This document shows positions 58,440 to 64,000 of a stretch of 64,000 nucleotides of DNA, in pieces. Origin of the DNA: Castor canadensis. Lineage: Eukaryota; Chordata; Mammalia; Rodentia; Castoridae. Below the pieces are notes generated by a model that had not been told where the DNA came from, made no database searches, and saw only the letters and a list, made by a program, of their open reading frames with translations. Location of the stretch: contig NC_133394.1 of assembly GCF_047511655.1 (NCBI RefSeq), positions 111,250,343-111,314,342 of the forward strand, given 5' to 3'. The position numbers were made by a program, and so were the translations under genes. The first letter of the stretch is position 1. Every line of letters starts with the position of its first letter.

Positions 58440-59554
58440 AGTCAAACACAGCAGCACTTTATTAACAAGGACAGAGTAATCTGATCACAAGGAAATATAA
58501 GTCTAAAATAAATGATACTGTGGGCAGCATAAAATGAATGTATGCATCCCAATGTGTGTCTCACATGTTGAATTATGTGGCTTGTAAGCAAGGAAATACA
58601 AAAGCAACACTTATACCACAGACTGATTGTAGCTCATTTCATTACTTTGGGAAAGGTAATGAATGGTCATAACATAATTAGAAAGAGGAGCCACTGGAGT
58701 ATCTATTAATTGGGTCAAACACTCCTGTTAGATTTCAATACTGCTTGATATTGTTTCCCCTCTACATAATGAAGTCAATGTTTATGTTTTTGATAGGGGG
58801 CCATTAATCTTTTTGCTTGACAGTCCAAACTCATGGGTCTGAGTCAACTAGTTGTAACATTGATATATTTTTTTGAGGTCTTCAGTAATCAGCATGTTAG
58901 CATAATCTGAAAATGATGAGGGGCACAAAGGAGCGGTATACATGTTTATGTAAAGTAGCCCGTATTACAGTAATACACAACAGAGAATTTATTTCAGACA
59001 TTTACCTTAGTCTTTTTGTGAGCACTCATTTAATTAAGCAAAGAACACCAGTGTTTTAATAGGTCCCTTTCAATCACATAAGATTTCTAAACAAGTATCT
59101 GGAATGCTCAGAATATCCTCTTTCAGTCTACTAGGGACTCCTTAAGACATAATTTAAAGTGGTACTTGAATAGGAACAAGTGTCTTCAGACTCCAGTTAA
59201 AACAGTAGAAACAATTTGTTTAATCCTGGGAAACCTCAGATAATGTGCCTTATTTGTGAAAAGGTAAAAGGACAAGTCAGCACACAAAGACACAGGATGC
59301 AACAGACATCAAGGTAGGAAAATGCCCAGTCATCTTCAGTCCTCACATTCTGTGCAAAGCTAGGTGGTACAAGTAGGTCAAATCTGACTAGGCAGTTTGA
59401 GGAAGATGTTTTCCCATTTGATGTGTAAGAAACTGTTTTATGACAATACGGGGATGGAAGAGGGTACAGTTCTGTGCTTCTTGCTGTGTTTCCTTTATTA
59501 TGTTCCTCATGTCAGTGACACTGGTTTAGACAGCTTGCAACAAGAACATTCTAA
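58440..59554 (-). other. SRP72: SRP72 3' untranslated region (probable)
   Basis: About 1.1 kb of non-repetitive AT-rich sequence follows the SRP72 stop. It ends near a good poly(A) hexamer on the minus strand (AATAAA in TTAATAAAGTGCTGC, 58463-58458). No SINE or LINE interrupts it, which is unusual in this window and fits transcribed 3' UTR. The exact cleavage point is inferred. Confidence 0.6.
58458..58463 (-). promoter_or_regulatory. Candidate SRP72 poly(A) signal AATAAA
   Basis: The plus strand reads tttatt, which is AATAAA in the sense of SRP72, about 1.1 kb after the stop codon. It is followed on the minus strand by a GTGCTGCTGTGTTTG stretch that could serve as the downstream GU-rich element. 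Confidence 0.55.
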
Positions 59555-59732
59555 TCACCAGCCACCTTTTCCTCCTTTCTTCTTTCTCTGCTGCTGTTTC
59601 TTTTTCGTGGCCGGAGCGCCTGCGGGTTTCTGGTGTCTTGGGGGTATGATGTTACTTGTAGAAGCAGGTACTGCCGCTGCACTGCCAGGCCGTGGGGAGG
59701 TGGGTGGGCTGCTCACAGTTTTACTGGCATCC
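59555..59732 (-). CDS. SRP72: SRP72 last coding exon with stop
   Basis: A 178-nt exon. The acceptor TGATTTCAG precedes G GAT GCC (completing Leu, then Asp-Ala). The frame encodes DASKTVSSPPTSPRPGSAA, a Thr/Pro stretch and a Lys/Gln-rich tail ending GGKGGW, then TGA at 59557-59555. The basic tail is the usual SRP72 end. Confidence 0.97.
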
Positions 59733-62723
59733 CTGAAATCATAAAAGTGGAAAAGCTCTGATCATTTAGAAACTCAACAAAGAAAAAGGGTATAAAAATG
59801 TATATACAGCATCTTACTTTCCACCCCTCACAATTTCCTACACATTTTACACTTCTTTCAGGGTGGGTCCCCCAATTCCTAGGTATTTCTTTTAAATAAA
59901 AGTTTCATACTACATTTAAGAAAAAGTAATAGGCTGCGCCATCTTTTCCCTGGCCAGCCTGGCAGTTTGGGCCTGCCATTAAACTTTGCTCTATGGAAAA
60001 AAAAAAAAAAAAGTAATATATGATCCATGGCAAGTTCTAGAAAGCTTAGAAAATAAAAAAAAATTAAATGACCTATAATTCTCTGTAGAAATAACCTTTT
60101 CTTGCTGTTTTTTGGCAGTACTGCAGTTTGAGCTCCGGGCCTCACACCTGCTAGATAGGTGCTCTACCACTTCAGCCATGCCCCCAGTCCAACTTAACAT
60201 TTTTAATACTTCTTTCTCATTATTAGTATCTGTTTATCTAGTTTCCTTTTGAAACTAAATACAATCTCTAGCTTTTTTTTTTTAAGCACTGGGTACCAGG
60301 GCCTTGTGCACTTGTGCTTGCTAGGCAAGTGTTCTACTATTGGGCCATACCCCACCCCCCACCGTGTACAACATAATCAAGTATATATGAGTATACCTCT
60401 TATACTTAAAATACATTAACAAATCCTAACAGCTTTGAGTCAATCTCAGAAATAACGTATACTCTAAGTGACATTCAGTGTAGAACCAGTACTCACAGTT
60501 CAGAGGAAGCTCCTGCAGTTGCTCCCTGTGTCCCTTTTCCAATCTGATCCTTCTTTTTACCCTTCTTTCTTCCTCGATAGTAAGAACGCTCTCGCATTGG
60601 TAGCCATCTTTCTGGATCTGGGGTGACTTTTGGGTCATAATTCTTAGGCAGTTTTCCTGTGTAACAATTGATAAAGAAATGAGACATGCCTTTGACAGTT
60701 TCAAGATAGTTTGTTTAAACAATATCCCCATGTCTGGAAATAAATAAAACTACAAATGAAATCTGAGAAATTTTTATTTGTATAATCTAGCAAGGGGAGG
60801 TCCTTATTTTTAAGCAAGACACAAAATTCACACGTTATAAAGCAAAAGATTTCACAGAAGTATCTATATAAAACTTAAAAATTTTTATCTGATAAAAGCA
60901 TAATACATTTAAGAAAAACAGTTCAGTCCCAGCTACTCAAGAGGCAGATATAGGGAGGATCACAGTTTGAGGCCAGCTGGGGCAAAAAGTTCTTGAGACC
61001 CCATCTTAACCAACAAGCTGTGTGTAGTGACACATGCCTGTCATTCCAACTACTTGGGAGGCTATGGGTAGAAGGATCTCAAGACCTTACCTGACAAAAG
61101 CAAAAAAAAAAAAGGGGGGGGAGGAAGGGGGAGTAAAAGGGGGGAGGAAAGGGGAGTGGCTCAAGTGCAAGCCCCAGTACTGCCTAAAAACTGAAAACTC
61201 TAAACTTTTATTGACTGGGGCATGTAAGTATACAATTATATGCGTGTTTGTATGCGCAAAAATACATTCAGTAATCATCTCTGGGAGCAAGCATTTGTGG
61301 TAAGAAATTTTCCACTCTTGATCCTGTCTTTTTCCTTTTTTTTAGAATGAACATATATCACTTTGTAAGTGTCAAACAGCGCTCATCTGGAAAAACCACA
61401 AAAACTATGAAGAAAGTAACACTGCAGTTACTGCTAGCTACACTTACAGCTCCTTGCTTATAGTATTACTAACACATAAACAAATACTGAATTCTCATCT
61501 GTTACTAGGTACTATGGCGAAAGTGAAGAAGCAGGTAGAACCTCTAGCTGAAGGCCGGGGAGTGAATGTGAGCAGGAGCTTGTATACCTTTTCTTAAGCT
61601 CTAGTAAAATGATAACAAACACATCAGAAGAAGAATAGGAAAGAGAATGTTACAATAAATTTTGGAAACTGGAAAACAGATGGTACATTGATAATAAACT
61701 TAGTGAAGACTTGGGAAACCCGAGTCTGAAGAGAACAGTGGGCAAAATTAAGAATCAGTGGTGAAGTGGTGGGCGCTGATGGCTCCTGCATGTAATCCTA
61801 CCTACTTGGGAGGCTGAGAATGGGAGGATCAAAGTTCAAGGACAGGCCAGGCAAACAGTTCGTGAGACCCCCCATCTCTAAAATAACCACAGCAAAATGG
61901 ACTGGAGGTGTGGCTCAAGTAGAGCATCTGCTTTACCCCACTCCCACCAACGATTAAAAAAAAAAAAAATCTGATTTATTCTCTAGATTCCCCCCAAACT
62001 CAGAACAAGTGGGTGGATCAGGGATAGTCTCTGACTTGCTAGAGGTTAAAGAACACTGCTTAAGCAAATCAGTGAACAATGATTAATGGTTAATGGTTCA
62101 GGACTCACACTGTCAGATTAATGAGAAAGGCTTGCCAGAGAAGTCCTATTTGTCCTGCTGGATGACAAGAACATTGCTCTATCACTAACAAACACCCTCT
62201 GACTAACATGATCTGCTTTTGTGGTGAGCAGAACAAAAAGACACTACTACTGGGTCAGCCAGCCTTGATGCTAACTTTGCTTTAGACTGCCAGTTTTAGA
62301 AACTTAAAGGAGTTTATGGTATTTGTAGCAGAAAGATCCTAAAAGTATAAGGGTCACTGAGTGGTAGGAACTGTTCTAAGAGCTTTACATGTAGTATCTC
62401 GTTTGATATTTTGAGGCATCACATCCCATTTTATAGATGAAGATCTCAGGCAAGTATATTAAGGCCACAGTCATACAGTCACAGACCTGAGTTGAGGCAG
62501 TCAAGTTCCAGAGTTGCAATCTTTAAATAGTAATGCCAGCTACAGTCAAGGCAAAAGCCAGTGTTCAATGACATAATAGGAGAGGGCACTGTATTTACGC
62601 ACAAAGAGTTCTATAGAGGGCTACACTTCTCAAGCTTTCATCTTGTAACAGGGAATCTAAAGAATTTTATTTTAAAAACACTTACCCTTTTTTTTCTTCT
62701 TCTTCTTTTTCAAGTCTCCTTGT
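59555..62723 (-). CDS. SRP72: SRP72, signal recognition particle 72-kDa subunit (C-terminal part; gene continues beyond the window)
   Basis: SRP72 binds 7SL RNA with SRP68 in the signal recognition particle, which targets ribosomes making secretory proteins to the ER; it acts in the cytosol. Three coding exons are visible on the minus strand: 62723-62686, 60656-60497 and 59732-59555. The joined reading frame gives a lysine block (DLKKKKKKKG), then KLPKNYDPKVTPDPERWLP, the conserved PDPERWLP core of the SRP72 RNA-binding domain. A KKGKKKDQIGKGTQGATAG segment, a Ser/Pro-rich linker and a lysine/glycine-rich tail ending GGKGGW-stop follow. All junctions carry GT/AG signals and the phases fit (exon ends phase 1, then phase 2). 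The N-terminal TPR-containing part must lie above position 64000. The sequence looks intact, with no frameshift. Identification rests on recognising the near-invariant C-terminus of the mammalian protein. Confidence 0.96.
60110..60190 (-). repeat. ID-type SINE, inverted, SRP72 intron
   Basis: 'ttggcagtactgcagtttga' to 'accacttcagccatgccccc'. Confidence 0.85.
60280..60352 (-). repeat. ID-type SINE, inverted, partial
   Basis: 'aagcactgggtaccagggcc' then 'gcttgctaggcaagtgttct'. Confidence 0.75.
60497..60656 (-). CDS. SRP72: SRP72 coding exon, penultimate (7SL-binding domain)
   Basis: A 160-nt exon encoding 52 full codons from KLPKNYDPK to GATAGASSE. It carries the PDPERWLPMRERSYYRGRKKG motif typical of SRP72 RNA binding. 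The acceptor is TTACACAG and the donor is CT/GTGAGT. It begins with two bases of a glycine codon and ends with two bases of a leucine codon. Confidence 0.97.
60915..61185 (+). repeat. Two SINE pieces in SRP72 intron
   Basis: 'cagtcccagctactcaagag' and a second B1-like start 'gtgtgtagtgacacatgcct', joined to an ID remnant 'gtggctcaagtgcaagcccc' behind a G-rich run. Confidence 0.65.
61765..61970 (+). repeat. Dimeric SINE in SRP72 intron
   Basis: 'gggcgctgatggctcctgca' then 'gactggaggtgtggctcaag', with a poly(A) end. Confidence 0.85.
62335..62515 (+). repeat. MIR-like element in SRP72 intron
   Basis: 'aactgttctaagagctttac' then 'ccattttatagatgaagatc' and a remnant of the 'gtcatacagtcacagacctg' block. 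Confidence 0.65.
62686..62723 (-). CDS. SRP72: SRP72 coding exon, antepenultimate (38 nt)
   Basis: A short exon encoding QGDLKKKKKKKG. The acceptor is CATTTTAG before ACAAGG, and the donor is GTAAGTG after AAAAAAGG. It starts with the last base of a codon and ends after the first base of a glycine codon that the next exon completes. It is too short to appear as an open frame, but it is required by the protein order. Confidence 0.93.
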
Positions 62724-62739
62724 CTAAAATGAGAGGAAA

Positions 62740-64000
62740 AATCATTACTATCATTGTGATAAAACATTTATAGTGCCTTAACTATGTGCAAAAGAGCAAG
62801 ATGGGTGGTTTATCATAAATATATTTTTAAGCCTTTGTACCAGCTCACCAAAGCTAACAAACTAGCTGGTTAAATTCAATCATGATTCAGATGCTGTAAT
62901 TTTTTGCAAGGTAGTTTAGAAAAGAGGTGACAATTATTTTCAGAAAACACCAATTACACTGAGAAAAACTTAGTGGCATACATAATGTAAAACCTTTTCA
63001 ACGTAAATTGGCATCTGTTCTCTGAAAACAGTTAACTGTCACCTCCTCAAAATTACCTTCTCAACAGTATCTGAAGTGTGATAAGCAATTTGCAAACATG
63101 AAAACCTACAACATCTCAGTATATTACCCTGTGTTTGGCAAGACTTTAAAGAACTGATAAATTCTTTGCCAGATGAACATGAATTGGTAAATACCTGCAA
63201 AACATATCTCTGGAAGGACATGCAACAAGCTTCATTGGTCACAGACGCGGGAGGGGAAGGCTGGACAGGAGTAGGAGGAAGACTACTTAATCTGTACATC
63301 CTGCAGGATAGGCTACGCTCTGCCACTGAGCTACACCTCCAATTCTAGCTTTTGAATTCTGAACCTTGTGATTTTTAAAACTTTTTTTAAATAAGTAAAA
63401 CCCTTATTAACTATACTGACAAGAAAAAGATACTGAAAAGGGTCTAAGAAGTCAAGAAAATATTTAAAAATAATTATTAATCACTCTGAAAGCTACAATG
63501 AAGACGACAAAAAAAAAAAACAAACAAAAAACTCTCTGCATATACTCATATATGCTACACCCCTGTGAGAAGTATGAAAAACTGAACTGAAAAGATACCA
63601 GTAGTTTCTGCCAAAAATTCATTCTTTAAGTCATTCAACTGTGAAACTTCTTTCAGGCTCTCCTGAAGAATAATAATTGTAATGCACAGTATCTTACTTT
63701 AGTATTTCACCTCTCACCCAGACTTTGAAATAAAAATTCTCCACAGGCAGGTTGGGAAGTATGGCTCAAGGGGTAGAGCATCTGCCTAGCAAGTGCAAGG
63801 CCTTGGGTTCAAATCCCAGCACCGCCAAAAAAGAAAAAAAAAAAGTCAAACTAAGTAAGTGAATAAATTCTCCACAGGCACACCTACAATCTCACAAAGG
63901 TTCTCTGTGATTTCTTATTCCCTGCTTACACTTTGCCTACCTCATCCTCCTAAAAAATCAATACAGTCACCACATCTGTGGAGCCTTTCTGAACTTGTTT
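62740..64000. other. SRP72 intron, no further exon seen
   Basis: Contains an ID remnant near 63295-63345 (inverted) and the ID at 63750. The frame at 63039-63326 overlaps the SINE remnant and lacks SRP72 likeness. The next upstream SRP72 exon must lie beyond the window. Confidence 0.5.
63750..63846 (+). repeat. ID-type SINE in SRP72 intron
   Basis: 'gttgggaagtatggctcaag' to 'gggttcaaatcccagcaccg', with an A-tail. Confidence 0.85.

Overview
The window is mammalian nuclear DNA, almost certainly from a rodent. The giveaway is the SINE content. Dozens of tRNA-derived ID-type elements end in a 'gttcaaaccccagtaccacc'-like tail, many are fused to a 7SL/B1-type monomer, and there are separate B1 copies. 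To my knowledge this mix fits Castorimorpha (beaver most likely, kangaroo-rat relatives possible). The species call is inference. There is nothing bacterial or phage-like, and no CRISPR array.

Three protein-coding genes lie head to tail on the minus strand, in the order known from the human 4q12 block (SRP72 - ARL9 - THEGL). From the right: (1) the 3' end of SRP72, the 72-kDa signal recognition particle subunit, with three coding exons (62723-62686, 60656-60497, 59732-59555) and a 3' UTR to about 58440. Its upstream exons lie beyond the window. (2) The complete coding region of ARL9, an ARF-like small GTPase, in four exons (56201-55713, 52031-51869, 47956-47781, 43127-42948) with a CpG-island first exon, predicted at 335 residues. 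(3) The 5' part of THEGL (SPMAP2L), a sperm protein of the THEG family. It has a CpG-island first exon (31686-31107) encoding an extreme Glu run and a nonapeptide repeat, and one clear THEG-repeat exon (4822-4694). Exons between these two were not found, and the 3' end lies beyond position 1. The genes share no pathway: SRP72 works in protein targeting, ARL9 is a little-studied GTPase, and THEGL is testis-type. They are simply neighbours.

The rest is intronic or intergenic and repeat-dominated. 0-9 kb: old L1 pieces, a complete MaLR LTR with a 5-bp target duplication, and SINEs. 9-25 kb: SINEs, a solo-type ERV LTR, a Tigger-like short DNA transposon beside an unexplained 0.45-kb CpG-rich block at 18.8-19.25 kb, and old L1. 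26-30.6 kb: several antisense fragments of an L2/CR1-clade LINE. 31-32 kb: THEGL promoter and exon 1. 32-42 kb: dimeric SINEs, an L2 3' end, a probable unidentified retrocopy (35.8-37.0 kb), a decayed class I ERV and a MaLR element with internal sequence and a 3' LTR. 42.5-56.4 kb: ARL9, with a young L1 3' end inserted at its poly(A) site and U1 and U2 snRNA retropseudogenes in intron 2. 56-64 kb: intergenic DNA and the SRP72 tail.

I did not find a new biological system. The observations most worth checking are the L1 insertion that duplicated the ARL9 poly(A) hexamer, the Asn-to-His change in the ARL9 G4 motif, the nonapeptide repeat in THEGL exon 1, the orphan CpG-rich block, and the clean U1 retrocopy with target-site duplication.
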